Positions 1 through 7,929 are shown, counted from the first letter of the stretch. The stretch: DNA of 18,815 nucleotides from Lachnospiraceae bacterium (GCA_022798035.1 JAAWLS010000007.1:1-18815); one strand, 5' to 3'. Numbers and translations: made by a program. The notes: generated by a model from the sequence alone, not told the origin.

Positions 1-242
1 ATTCCAAGATAATTTCCCGTCAAAATCCGCACAGAGACACCCCGGTTCAGCGCAGACTTTAAATCTTTCAGAACCATCCGTACCCCAGATTCCATCAAAA
101 AAGACACAATAATGTCAATTCTCTTCGCCTGCTGCATGCTCAGCTTTAACTGATAATACAGAAAACGGTTCCGGTCCTGGTCTCCTGTCATCACATCGGT
201 AGATTTCACTCTTATATTTTCTGCAGAATCAAATTGAGCCAT
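1..242 (-). CDS. N-terminal part of a PLD-like / DUF3427-type helicase (partial)
   Basis: Reading the minus strand from an ATG at 242 gives 80 codons, open to the window edge, beginning MAQFDSAENI. The segment KRIDIIVSFLMESGVRMVL followed by LNRGVSVRILTGNYLG has the strand-helix-strand pattern that opens the phospholipase-D-like domain found at the N-terminus of many bacterial DEAD/DEAH helicases of the DUF3427 type. The catalytic HKD motif and the helicase motifs would lie outside the window, so the helicase part is inferred from the family. The start overlaps the last 31 bases of the methyltransferase gene upstream, which suggests translational coupling. Only a weak purine-rich stretch precedes the ATG. 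Alternative: a stand-alone PLD nuclease. Confidence 0.6.
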   Translation of the reverse strand, partial: MAQFDSAENIRVKSTDVMTGDQDRNRFLYYQLKLSMQQAKRIDIIVSFLMESGVRMVLKDLKSALNRGVSVRILTGNYLG

Positions 243-808
243 TTCTCATTCCCCCGTCCCGGCCGCACATCAGAGGTAGTCCACTGTTCCACTATCTGAA
301 GATTTTCGATTTCGTCTAAAAAATCTGCAAAAGATTTCTCCGTCATATCCGTAAAGAAACGTCCGTTTCTCTCTCCCTGAAAATCCCCATATTTAAACGA
401 TGCATAAATAATCCCGTTTTTTTGCAGAGCTTTCCCCATCTTTTTCATCACCTGCCGCAGGCTGTCTTTGGGCAGGTGTAAAATTGAGGCACAGGCCCAG
501 ATTCCATCGTATCGCTCTGTCTCTTCCAAATCCTGAAACAGCATGTGCCTCACATGGATTCCAGTGTAAGCGCCTGCCAGCCTGCACATTTCCAAAGAGC
601 CGTCGACTGCTTCCACCCGGCATCCTTTCGTCAAGAAATATTTTGTATCACGCCCGGAACCGCAGCCAAAATCGAGAATGTACGCCTGCTCTGGCAGCTT
701 ATCCAAAAATCGTTTCTGCATCTCTTCAAATGCCACGGAAATTGTGCCTGCGGCAAAATCTTTTGCATTGGAATTGTAGTATGCTATGGTGTTTTCTATT
801 TCAAACAT
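212..808 (-). CDS. Class I SAM-dependent methyltransferase
   Basis: A 198-residue Rossmann-fold methyltransferase. Residues 44-54 (ILDFGCGSGRD) are the SAM-binding motif I. VEAVDGS (about 65-71) supplies the acidic residue after strand 2, and YDGIWACASILHLP is the usual post-II/motif IV region of the UbiE/TehB-like group. The start at 808 is chosen because AGGAAGGAG lies 5-8 bases upstream; a longer frame reaches 871 but lacks a comparable site. It overlaps the following PLD-helicase gene by 31 bp, so the two are probably made together. The substrate cannot be read from the sequence: small molecule, RNA and protein all remain possible. With a nuclease/helicase partner, a role in nucleic-acid modification or defence is conceivable but unproven. 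Confidence 0.8.
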   Translation of the reverse strand: MFEIENTIAYYNSNAKDFAAGTISVAFEEMQKRFLDKLPEQAYILDFGCGSGRDTKYFLTKGCRVEAVDGSLEMCRLAGAYTGIHVRHMLFQDLEETERYDGIWACASILHLPKDSLRQVMKKMGKALQKNGIIYASFKYGDFQGERNGRFFTDMTEKSFADFLDEIENLQIVEQWTTSDVRPGRGNEKWLNLILQKI

Positions 809-861
809 TTTCCGCTCCTTCCTGCTGTTCCTACCGTTCAGACCGTATACTATCTGTCCAC

Positions 862-870
862 ATTGTACCA
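862..870 (-). promoter_or_regulatory. Extended -10 promoter for the methyltransferase gene
   Basis: On the minus strand TGGTACAAT is an extended -10 element (TGn followed by TACAAT). It is about 54 bases upstream of the methyltransferase ATG. No convincing -35 box lies 16-18 bases further up, which is tolerable for an extended -10 promoter. Confidence 0.4.
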
Positions 871-924
871 TAAATTACTTCTCAAAGCATACTACCATTT
901 TGATTCTGCCGCTCTGCCTGCTTC

Positions 925-1656
925 TTACTTCCTGCCGGAATAAATTTCAATTGCCTTTGCAGCAAATTCCGCTGTTCCCGTTCCGCCTGCCTGGTCAATA
1001 TTTGCGGTAAACTCTCCGCCGCCGGCGTACATTCTGCCAAGGGTAAGCAATATTTCATCGGTACAGTGATAAAAATTCTGGGTGATATAGTCCTGCAGTT
1101 TCTTCACATGCTCCTGCACCTTGGCGGACTCTGGCTTCTGCCCTCTCAGCTTCCCAAAATCCTGAAACAGTTTCATAAATTCCATCTCAACTGCCATCTC
1201 TTCCTCCTGGCTTCTGTTTTCAGCCTTCTGCCTCATTTCTTTGTATTCTTTTGTGTTTCCCCACTGCTCCTTTGCGCGTTTGGCATATTCATCCATTTTC
1301 TTCGTATCAAATACGGAAAAATCCATTGTCGTCACTCCTAACATTTGTATTCCACGGGCAAAGAGTATCAAGTTTTCCAGATGTTCTTTCTTCATAGTCA
1401 GCAGTGTAATCTGCTGTTCTAAAGCCTTGTTCCTGTCAAAATCTGCCCCAGACAAAATCTTTTTGATTTCTTTCAAAGAAAATTCCAATTCCCGAAACAG
1501 CAGAATCTGCTGCAGCGTTTCCAAAGCTGTATCGTCATACAGCCGATACCCGGATTCTGTGTAACTGGTGGGCTTCAGCAAGCCGATTTTGTCGTAGTAC
1601 TGCAGAGTGCGTACGCTCACTCCAGTCAGTTTGCTCACTTCATTTACAGTCATCAT
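925..1656 (-). CDS. MerR family regulator with TipAS-like C-terminal domain
   Basis: A 243-residue regulator. The N-terminus (VNEVSKLTGVSVRTLQYYDKIGLL, then ESGYRLYDD) is a textbook MerR winged helix-turn-helix. It is followed by a dimerisation helix (about 75-110) and a roughly 120-residue helical domain resembling the TipAS drug-recognition domain of TipAL/Mta-type regulators. Such proteins activate promoters with over-long spacers when they bind a ligand, often a drug or peptide. The ATG at 1656 is preferred to a GTG at 1662: AAGGAGG stands 8 bases before the ATG but only 2 before the GTG. It lies just downstream of the transporter operon on the same strand but has its own promoter. The ligand and targets are unknown. 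Confidence 0.9.
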   Translation of the reverse strand: MMTVNEVSKLTGVSVRTLQYYDKIGLLKPTSYTESGYRLYDDTALETLQQILLFRELEFSLKEIKKILSGADFDRNKALEQQITLLTMKKEHLENLILFARGIQMLGVTTMDFSVFDTKKMDEYAKRAKEQWGNTKEYKEMRQKAENRSQEEEMAVEMEFMKLFQDFGKLRGQKPESAKVQEHVKKLQDYITQNFYHCTDEILLTLGRMYAGGGEFTANIDQAGGTGTAEFAAKAIEIYSGRK

Positions 1657-1683
1657 CCTCACTTCCTCCTTCCGTGTAAATCC

Positions 1684-1714
1684 ACTATAAACTATGACGT
1701 AAGGTCGTAGTCAA
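1684..1714 (-). promoter_or_regulatory. MerR-type promoter/operator with 19-bp spacer
   Basis: On the minus strand TTGACT (1714-1709) and TATAGT (1689-1684) are separated by 19 bp, the over-long spacer typical of MerR-regulated promoters. The spacer holds an imperfect dyad, ACTACGAC...GTCATAGT, with 7 of 8 positions paired. It lies 28 bp upstream of the MerR start, so autoregulation is likely. The -35 box and most of the dyad fall inside the last codons of the upstream gene. Confidence 0.7.
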
Positions 1715-2387
1715 GGGGTAATTTTATCTCCAAATGATAAAGGACGCATACCAGCAGAAAAGACCAGCTCAAATGATATATACTTTGGATAATTCCTTCA
1801 TAATACCCGGACAATGCAGAACTGTTCTTCCACTGAATGATAATAGATAACTGCTCCAGAACTGTTTCCCACAGCTTACGCCACCCCTCCATGTCAGACC
1901 ACTTCTCAGGAAGAGACCACACCGGGAACTCTCCCGCTCCATCGAGCACAAATTTCCCCCAAAAAAGCCAGACAGGAAGAATAACTGCGAACCACCATTT
2001 TCCATGATGATACCTGCTGATATACCGCCAGCACAATACTATTATCCAAAAAAGGAAACCAACGGCCAGGTTCTGAACGCTCCACTTCAACAAATCCACA
2101 TCTATTTTCTCATCGCTGTCCAAAAAGAGACGTTCCACTTCCTGATAGTGAAACGCCCCGATTCCCCAGACTGCCACTGCCGACTTTTCTCTTGAAAACA
2201 TTGCTTCGCCGCTCCTTACATTTTCATTCAGACTGCGGACTTTGCAGACTATCCGGCACCTGCGGCTTTTCTCCTCCAACGCTTCCTCTGAAACTGTCCC
2301 TGAATAAAAATACAGGGCATTTTCCTCCAGACTCTTCAATGCTCCATAGGATTCCACAAATCTCATAAAGTGAAACAACAATAACAT
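1692..2387 (-). CDS. Unrecognised membrane protein, last gene of transporter operon
   Basis: A 231-residue protein I cannot assign to a family. It has a short hydrophobic N-terminus (MLLLFHFMRF), a polar segment of about 90 residues containing a charged cluster (EALEEKSRRCRIVCKVR), then three hydrophobic segments at about 105-125 (AVGFLFWIIVLCWRYIS), 131-149 (WWFAVILPVWLFWGKFVL) and 203-220 (YHLSWSFLLVCVLYHLEI). It is rich in Trp. No EAA loop or ATPase motif is present, so it is not an ordinary ABC permease. The ATG is 2 bases after the stop of the HlyD-like gene and lacks a strong ribosome site of its own, so it is probably translated by coupling. The context suggests an accessory subunit of the adjacent transporter. 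Confidence 0.65.
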   Translation of the reverse strand: MLLLFHFMRFVESYGALKSLEENALYFYSGTVSEEALEEKSRRCRIVCKVRSLNENVRSGEAMFSREKSAVAVWGIGAFHYQEVERLFLDSDEKIDVDLLKWSVQNLAVGFLFWIIVLCWRYISRYHHGKWWFAVILPVWLFWGKFVLDGAGEFPVWSLPEKWSDMEGWRKLWETVLEQLSIIIQWKNSSALSGYYEGIIQSIYHLSWSFLLVCVLYHLEIKLPLDYDLTS

Positions 2388-2389
2388 TC

Positions 2390-3829
2390 CTATGAAAAGG
2401 AATCTCCATCTCTGTCTATAATTCGTACCCTGTCACCTCCTTCCACTTTTTTACTTGCCCGAAAAACAATTTTATCGTATTCAGACAAATCCCCTGAAAC
2501 GGCCGCATATTCTTCATTGCTTTCCAGAAGAGTCACCGGTACATGCTGGGCTGTCCACTGAATCCCCAGAATCGTACTGCTCTCCTTCACCCCTATCACA
2601 TAATAGCCCGAAGCCTCCTGACAAACTGCGGACTTTGGAATACAATTTTGATACCGTTTACTTTCTTTTGTAAAACTTAAAACAGCGCTTCCGCTCTGAG
2701 AGACCGAACCGGAATCCAGCTGAGCTGTCACTCTGATGGCGCCCTCTTCTTCCTCTGTGACTTGGCTGACTGCCACATCTTCCAAAACCACATTCCCCTG
2801 GGTCATCTCAATTCTACATTTCGTGCCCTCCTCCACAGGGACATTTTCCCCTTCTGCAGTTATTCCTTCAAATTGAAAAGACTGACTGAAATCTTCCAGA
2901 ATCATCACTGACTCCGGCGTGGTAAAACTGCCGGCAGACACAGCACATTTCAGGACACGTCCGTCACATTCCGCATAAACGCGGCCCTCCTTCTGCCTCA
3001 AATCCCGAAGTCTGCCCAAATTACGTTCCATCTCTTCTTTTTCCATCCGCTGTAAAGAAGCCGCATTGCTTTCTGTCACTTCCTCCCCGGCGTCCTCTAT
3101 CTGTCTCTTTGCCATTTTCACAGCCTCCTTCCCGGCTGCGGCCGCCTCCTCATACATTTTTTTCTTCTCTTCATATTTCTGCCTTAGTTCTTTTTCCTTT
3201 TGATTCCAGGAGGCCAATGTATCTCCCTCTCCGGAATCTTCTTCTTCAGAACTTTCCCCGGAATCTTCCTTGAAATTCCTTTTTCGTTCTTCGTCCGGCT
3301 TTAAACGCTCATGCTGTTCTAATTCCATTCTTGCCTTTTCCATATCTGCATAGGCTGTGTTCTCCTGATTAGCCGCGGCCTCCGCAGCCTCATTGTAGTC
3401 TGTTTCTGCCCGGCTCAGATTTCGTCTCTGCTGATTCACCTGCTTCTCATAATCATTTTCCAGGTCTGCAATCTGCAGCTCAATTTTTCGGACTTCCAGC
3501 TCTGCCTGCCTGATTTTTTCATCTAAATCTTCCAAATCAATAGAAAAAAGCAAATCCCCTTTCTGCACCATATCATTTTTTTGCACCGGAACATGTGCAA
3601 TGCAGAGATTTTCCTCACAATACACAATCTTTTTTTCTTTTGTACCGATTCTTCCTTCAATCTCCACCGGATATTCCAACGCCATTTCTTCCAGCGGTCC
3701 CACTTCCACTTGGGGAACCATAAGAGAGTCCCCCATTCTGGAGATGACGGTCATTCCCGCCATTGCCGCTAAGAAGATAACGAACCCATGATTCTCTTTC
3801 TTTCCTGCCCTGCTCCTTTTCAACTGCAT
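2390..3829 (-). CDS. HlyD/MacA-like membrane-fusion (adaptor) protein
   Basis: A 479-residue protein with one N-terminal membrane segment (GFVIFLAAMAGMTVIS, about 15-30). It then has a biotinyl-lipoyl-like half (VPVQKNDMVQKGDLLFSIDLEDLD, about 80-103), a very long charged coiled coil (about 103-290), the matching second lipoyl half (GRVYAECDGRVLKCAVSAGS) and a C-terminal beta-rich part. This is the order seen in HlyD/MacA/RND adaptor proteins, which bridge an inner-membrane transporter to the outside; in Gram-positives they accompany peptide or bacteriocin exporters. A Glu/Ser/Asp-rich insertion sits in the coiled coil at about 184-206. The start is supported by AAGGAGGA 7 bases upstream, overlapping the stop of the permease gene. 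Pairing with importer-type permeases is unusual. Confidence 0.8.
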   Translation of the reverse strand: MQLKRSRAGKKENHGFVIFLAAMAGMTVISRMGDSLMVPQVEVGPLEEMALEYPVEIEGRIGTKEKKIVYCEENLCIAHVPVQKNDMVQKGDLLFSIDLEDLDEKIRQAELEVRKIELQIADLENDYEKQVNQQRRNLSRAETDYNEAAEAAANQENTAYADMEKARMELEQHERLKPDEERKRNFKEDSGESSEEEDSGEGDTLASWNQKEKELRQKYEEKKKMYEEAAAAGKEAVKMAKRQIEDAGEEVTESNAASLQRMEKEEMERNLGRLRDLRQKEGRVYAECDGRVLKCAVSAGSFTTPESVMILEDFSQSFQFEGITAEGENVPVEEGTKCRIEMTQGNVVLEDVAVSQVTEEEEGAIRVTAQLDSGSVSQSGSAVLSFTKESKRYQNCIPKSAVCQEASGYYVIGVKESSTILGIQWTAQHVPVTLLESNEEYAAVSGDLSEYDKIVFRASKKVEGGDRVRIIDRDGDSFS

Positions 3830-3842
3830 GCGCCGTTCCTCC

Positions 3843-4703
3843 TTATTCTTTGCCCTGTTCTTTTACCGCCATTGTTCCAATTCCTCTTCGGATATCATCT
3901 TTTCCCCTAAAAATAATCAGTATCATGGGTATCACCAGTATGAGAGAACAGGCAGACAGATAAGAAACATTGTCCCGGCTGATGCCGGGAATGTAGAGGG
4001 CAAACGGCCAGAGAGAAGGCGTTTTTAAGAAAAGCATGGGCTGTTCTATCATGTTCCAATATTCCACCACACCAAGCAGCGCCGCCCCTTTGATTCCCGG
4101 CATCGCCAGCGGGACGCCGATATGCCAGAACATTCGAAATCTGCTGCCGCTGTCCAAAGAAAAAGCCTCGTACAATTCTTCCGGTATTCCGATAAAACTG
4201 CGGTAAATGAGAAATACCGGAAATGTGGAAAAAACTGCCGGCCCTGTCACTGCCCCGTGGGTGTCAAGGATGCCCAGCTTATCCAGCACAATATAATTTG
4301 ACAGCATGGTAACCTGAAAAGGCAGAAACATCAGTATCGTATAGACATAAAACAGCAAGCTGCTGGCTCTGCTGTGCCAGCGGGAGAATCCCCAGGCCGC
4401 CGGAACGGCAATGAAAATCTGTCCCAGAACAATACAGAAGGTCAGTTTCACCGAATTCCAAAACACCACATAGAACTCCGGCCTGTCCAATAGTGCCTCC
4501 GCAAATCCCGAAAGAGTGGGAAACGAGGGAAACAGGAAAAAATACGTCTTCCCCTGTCCTTCCCAGATACCGCCCAGATAACTCCTCCACTCACAATTGC
4601 CGGTGAAAGCGCCCGCCAGCAGAATAAAAATGGGAAAACAAGAGAGGACACAGGCCGCCGCGGCCAGAATAAAAGATAACTTTTTAGCCGCTGAGGGAAT
4701 CAA
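3843..4703 (-). CDS. ABC transporter permease, MalG-like
   Basis: A membrane permease of about 286 residues with roughly six hydrophobic segments (first at about 11-33). The EAA-type cytoplasmic loop is visible but degenerate: ELYEAFSLDSGSRFRMFWHIGVPLAMPG (about 177-203) has EAF and SLDSG where MalG-type proteins have EAA and DGA. The start is probably the TTG at 4703, because AAAGGAGG lies 8 bases upstream and no ATG is available. A TTG at 4739 in the same frame has no ribosome site. With the TTG at 4703 the gene overlaps the preceding permease by 20 bp, typical of coupled subunits. It would pair with the upstream permease as the membrane channel of a CUT1/carbohydrate-type ABC system. Confidence 0.85.
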   Translation of the reverse strand: MIPSAAKKLSFILAAAACVLSCFPIFILLAGAFTGNCEWRSYLGGIWEGQGKTYFFLFPSFPTLSGFAEALLDRPEFYVVFWNSVKLTFCIVLGQIFIAVPAAWGFSRWHSRASSLLFYVYTILMFLPFQVTMLSNYIVLDKLGILDTHGAVTGPAVFSTFPVFLIYRSFIGIPEELYEAFSLDSGSRFRMFWHIGVPLAMPGIKGAALLGVVEYWNMIEQPMLFLKTPSLWPFALYIPGISRDNVSYLSACSLILVIPMILIIFRGKDDIRRGIGTMAVKEQGKE

Positions 4704-5526
4704 GATTACCGCCTCCTTTCTTGCGGAAGGGATAGACAATCACTGCAAAAATGCAGACAAGCATCACCGCACCTGCCGCCATTTTTTCCATGGACATATC
4801 TCGAAACCAATTGTGAAATAAATGCTGTACCATATAAATGCTTTTATCTGGGTACTCTCCTGCCAGCAGATAACTTTCCCGGTACGACTTCAAGGTTCCC
4901 GTAATCGCCAGCACAAATGCCGCTGAAAACACGGGTTTCAATCCCGGAAGGGTGATAGAACAAAACTTTCTCCAGAAACCGGCTCCGTCAACTGCCGCCG
5001 CCTCGTACAGCTCCTTTGGAATTTTCTCCAGTCCTGCCAGCCACAAAACTACATAATATCCCGTGTTTTTCCAGAGAAAGCTGGCGGCCAGAACCCCAAA
5101 TGCATGGGAAGAGTTCAGCCAGTCTATGGAACTATTTCCATAACTGTTGAGCAGACCGTTTCTGTGAAATACCATGTTCCAGACAAAGGTCAGGGAAACC
5201 ACAGGAACCGCCATGGGAAGCAGGCAGACATTTCGGTAAAACTTCATCCCTCCAAAATGTACAATGACGGCCAGCAGCAGGGAAACTGCCAGCAGCAGCG
5301 GAACGCATACCAGCAGAAATTTACCTGTATTCCCCACAGCCAGACGAAACGCCTTGTTTTCCAATACGACTTTATAATTGTGAAGCCCTGTAAATTCTTT
5401 TCCTGCGGCACTGGCAAATGACCTTCTGACTACGTCTGCAAACGGAAGAAACACGAAGATGGAAACTCCCGCCAGACTGGGGAGAACAAAAAGCCCTGGG
5501 CCGCAAATACGCCTCTTGTGCGGCAT
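4684..5526 (-). CDS. ABC transporter permease, MalF-like
   Basis: A 280-residue permease with about six membrane segments. The EAA loop is canonical: IPKELYEAAAVDGAGFW (169-185) followed by ITLPGLKPV, with EAA at 175-177, Gly181 and LP at 193-194; this loop docks onto the ABC ATPase. The start at 5526 is chosen because CAGGAG lies just upstream and MPHKRRICGPGLFVLPSLAG is the usual positively charged start of this family. A longer frame from 5592 would run back into the solute-binding gene. The gap to the upstream gene is 25 bp. The substrate is not readable from the permease; sugars are the family default, but peptides are possible. Confidence 0.9.
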   Translation of the reverse strand: MPHKRRICGPGLFVLPSLAGVSIFVFLPFADVVRRSFASAAGKEFTGLHNYKVVLENKAFRLAVGNTGKFLLVCVPLLLAVSLLLAVIVHFGGMKFYRNVCLLPMAVPVVSLTFVWNMVFHRNGLLNSYGNSSIDWLNSSHAFGVLAASFLWKNTGYYVVLWLAGLEKIPKELYEAAAVDGAGFWRKFCSITLPGLKPVFSAAFVLAITGTLKSYRESYLLAGEYPDKSIYMVQHLFHNWFRDMSMEKMAAGAVMLVCIFAVIVYPFRKKGGGNLDSLSG

Positions 5527-5551
5527 ATTTCTCCTGTATTTATGTACATTT

Positions 5552-7825
5552 TTATTCCGCAAAATATAAGTCCAGCATCTGACAGATTTCATTTACTGTC
5601 TCCTCCACTGTTTTCCCCCCTGCCAGATAGTCCTCTCCACTCTTCAATACCCTGCGTATTACAACGCTGTTTTCCATGGCAGGAATTTTCAGATTTCTGA
5701 TGTTCTCCTCCAGCTGTTTCAACTGTTCCGCCTTTGGCCACACAAAAGATTCCCCCGCATTCACAAATGCTTTTCCAGATTCTTCCAATTCTCGTTGAGA
5801 AGGCTGAGCCGTCATGTCCTCATAGACAGTCCGGTTGACCGGAAATCCCATAACGGCAGGGTACATCCTTCCGTCAAATATTTTCTGCCCATCGCTGCTC
5901 AGGGCAAAAGCCAGAAATTCCCTGGCAGTTTCTATATTTTCCGCCTCTTTGTTGATACCTGCAATGAGAGCGCTGAATACTTCCGGCGAAAGCGCCTGAT
6001 ATGACAAACCATGATTTAAAATATCCACAAAGTCTTTGACGGAACCTAAATACCCCAAATCCATGGCTGCGCTTCCGTATTTTATTACTCCGCTGTCCAG
6101 CAGATTGTCATTGGCAAAATCATCATAACTTTTCCCATCGTCTCCCTGGTGAATCGGCATCACAATTTCTTTTGTCCAAAGAGTGTCATTTATCTCTTTT
6201 CCCTTTCTGAGAATCTCCTCCAATTCTGCTCTGGAAACAGAGCCGTCCTCTTCCCAAAGCCCCTGCCAGTAAATGCTGAACAGATAGCGCATCAACTCCC
6301 GGTCTGTCCGCAGAAAAGCCGGAATCTCTTCTTCCTGCTCTGTAATCTTTGCCAGCTTCTCCACAGAATCCACCTGTGAAATATCCTCTTTCTCTCCAAT
6401 TAAAGTGGGAAATTTAAAAGAAATGGGAATGACATACTGGGCGTTCTCTTTCTCATAAGCCTGAAAGATATTTTCAAACATCTGCTCCTTGTCAATATCA
6501 CTGCTTAAATCCTCCAGAATCCCCTTTTCCTCATAAGCCTCCCAGGGAAGCCCGTTTAAAATCAAAACATCCGGTCCGCTTCCCGCCATAATTTCTGTGT
6601 TGAGACTGCTGATGGCGTCTGCTTCCTCTTTCGCGGCAGAATCTTCCATACCGATTTCATATTCCACCCATATCTCTGGATGGCATGCCCGGAAATCAGA
6701 AATTATCTTTTTGACTGCATTATTATTTTTCAGAGAATACACCACTAATTTCCGCTCCGGCCGGGCAGACAGCTGGCTGTCATACTCGTACCGTAATAGC
6801 TCCATTTCCGTTCCGGAAAGATTCTCGGTAAACATCAGAAACACTTTCTCATTTACACAGAAAAATTTTTTGACAGTGCAGCTTTCATCGGAAAAACTGC
6901 TCCACTCCCCGTTCACCAAAAGCTCCGTGAGAGCCAGTTTAGAATCTGCTCCGTAAATTCCGGTTTCATTACAGTAAAATATTCTGTTTTTTTCCACGTC
7001 CACATCCATGCAGCACAGAAAATGATTTCTCAGCGGAATCGGCAGTTCTCTCAATACTTCTCCCGATTTTCTGTCCAGAACTTTTATTTTTTCACTGCGC
7101 TCATTCAGATAAATGTTATCTCCAAACAGAGCAATCTCCGCAGCCTTTGTATCCAGGCTCCACAAAACGCCGCCGCTGTCTGTCTCAAAGCATACTACCT
7201 GGCAGTCAATCTGTTCTTCCTCAGCCGCAGTCATCAGTCCATAAAGATTTCCATCCCCGGAAAGAAACACCTGCCTCAGCCCATATCCTGCCTCCAGATT
7301 TTTCTCCTTAGGCTCAGGAATCTGCAGAGACAGCGGACCGGCCCTGAAACTTCCCTCCACATCTTCAATCTTAAAATATGTATAGGCGCCGATTGGATGT
7401 TTTTCATCCAGAGCATCCTCCGACATTTTTCCTGCAGACACTACAATCTCTCCCTGAGGTCCGAAACAGGCGGCCGCCACTCTGTAATCTTCGGGAAGCC
7501 ATTCTTTTTTGATTTCTCTCTGCTGCCAGGTACTTCCAAGGTCACTGCTCTCACCCAGAAAGAAGCTCCCTGGTTCCTTTTCAAATAAAATTTTAATCTG
7601 GCCCTCGCTGCTGGTTTTTACATCAAAAATATTTTGCATAGATTCCGAAAACTCAATTTTCTCCTCCCGGTATCTTCCCTTCGCTGTATTTTCCTCTGAC
7701 TGCCCCTCCAGCTCCTTCTCCTGAATTTCCGATATTTTCTCCTGTCTGGCAGGCTTGCATGCCCAAACAGACAGAGCAAGAAAGCTCATAAAAGCAGCAG
7801 CCAGCAGAAATTTTTTCTTTTTCAT
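5552..7825 (-). CDS. Lipoprotein: BNR/Asp-box propeller-like domain fused to ABC solute-binding domain
   Basis: A 757-residue exported lipoprotein. KKKKFLLAAAFMSFLALSVWAC is a lipoprotein signal with the anchor at Cys23. A charged linker (about 24-60) leads into a beta-rich region (about 65-345) containing an Asp-box, SSDLGSTW (about 93-100), and a propeller-like blade (IKVLDRKSGEVLRELPIPL, about 247-265). From about 359 (KLVVYSLKNNNAVKKIISDF) to the end is a family-1 extracellular solute-binding domain, with IMAGSGPDVLILNG, FANDNLLDSG and REFLAFALSSDGQKIF as typical landmarks. Usual family members are 400-450 residues, so about 330 are extra. The ATG at 7825 is preferred because AAGGAGG stands 6 bases before it; a second ATG at 7831 abuts the site. 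It heads the operon and is probably the substrate receptor, or a sensor. Confidence 0.85.
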   Translation of the reverse strand: MKKKKFLLAAAFMSFLALSVWACKPARQEKISEIQEKELEGQSEENTAKGRYREEKIEFSESMQNIFDVKTSSEGQIKILFEKEPGSFFLGESSDLGSTWQQREIKKEWLPEDYRVAAACFGPQGEIVVSAGKMSEDALDEKHPIGAYTYFKIEDVEGSFRAGPLSLQIPEPKEKNLEAGYGLRQVFLSGDGNLYGLMTAAEEEQIDCQVVCFETDSGGVLWSLDTKAAEIALFGDNIYLNERSEKIKVLDRKSGEVLRELPIPLRNHFLCCMDVDVEKNRIFYCNETGIYGADSKLALTELLVNGEWSSFSDESCTVKKFFCVNEKVFLMFTENLSGTEMELLRYEYDSQLSARPERKLVVYSLKNNNAVKKIISDFRACHPEIWVEYEIGMEDSAAKEEADAISSLNTEIMAGSGPDVLILNGLPWEAYEEKGILEDLSSDIDKEQMFENIFQAYEKENAQYVIPISFKFPTLIGEKEDISQVDSVEKLAKITEQEEEIPAFLRTDRELMRYLFSIYWQGLWEEDGSVSRAELEEILRKGKEINDTLWTKEIVMPIHQGDDGKSYDDFANDNLLDSGVIKYGSAAMDLGYLGSVKDFVDILNHGLSYQALSPEVFSALIAGINKEAENIETAREFLAFALSSDGQKIFDGRMYPAVMGFPVNRTVYEDMTAQPSQRELEESGKAFVNAGESFVWPKAEQLKQLEENIRNLKIPAMENSVVIRRVLKSGEDYLAGGKTVEETVNEICQMLDLYFAE

Positions 7826-7880
7826 AAACATCCTCCTTCGCTGTATTTTCCTTATCTTATCACAGAGGAAACTGCAAAGT

Positions 7881-7929
7881 CCTCTAAAGGTTCTCTAAAA
7901 TGAATGTATGGATAGAGGACTTTTAGAGA
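7881..7929. promoter_or_regulatory. Mirrored direct-repeat operator, probably for the OmpR-type regulator
   Basis: Four copies of TAGAG[G/A] are present. Two are on the minus strand (7886-7881 and 7897-7892) and two on the plus strand (7913-7918 and 7924-7929). Within each pair the period is 11 bp, and the whole is symmetrical about position 7905. OmpR-family regulators bind tandem direct repeats of this spacing. The plus pair overlaps the -35 box of the regulator promoter. The minus pair lies about 25-40 bp upstream of a weak minus-strand -10 (TAAGAT, 7859-7854) for the transporter operon. Binding by the neighbouring regulator is inferred. Confidence 0.55.

Noticed and set aside
545..943. 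132-codon plus-strand ORF
   Set aside because: Antisense to the methyltransferase gene, Cys/His/Phe-rich nonsense composition, no ribosome site.
4704..4739. Longer start (TTG at 4739) for the MalG-like permease
   Set aside because: It lacks a ribosome site, while the TTG at 4703 has AAAGGAGG at the right distance.
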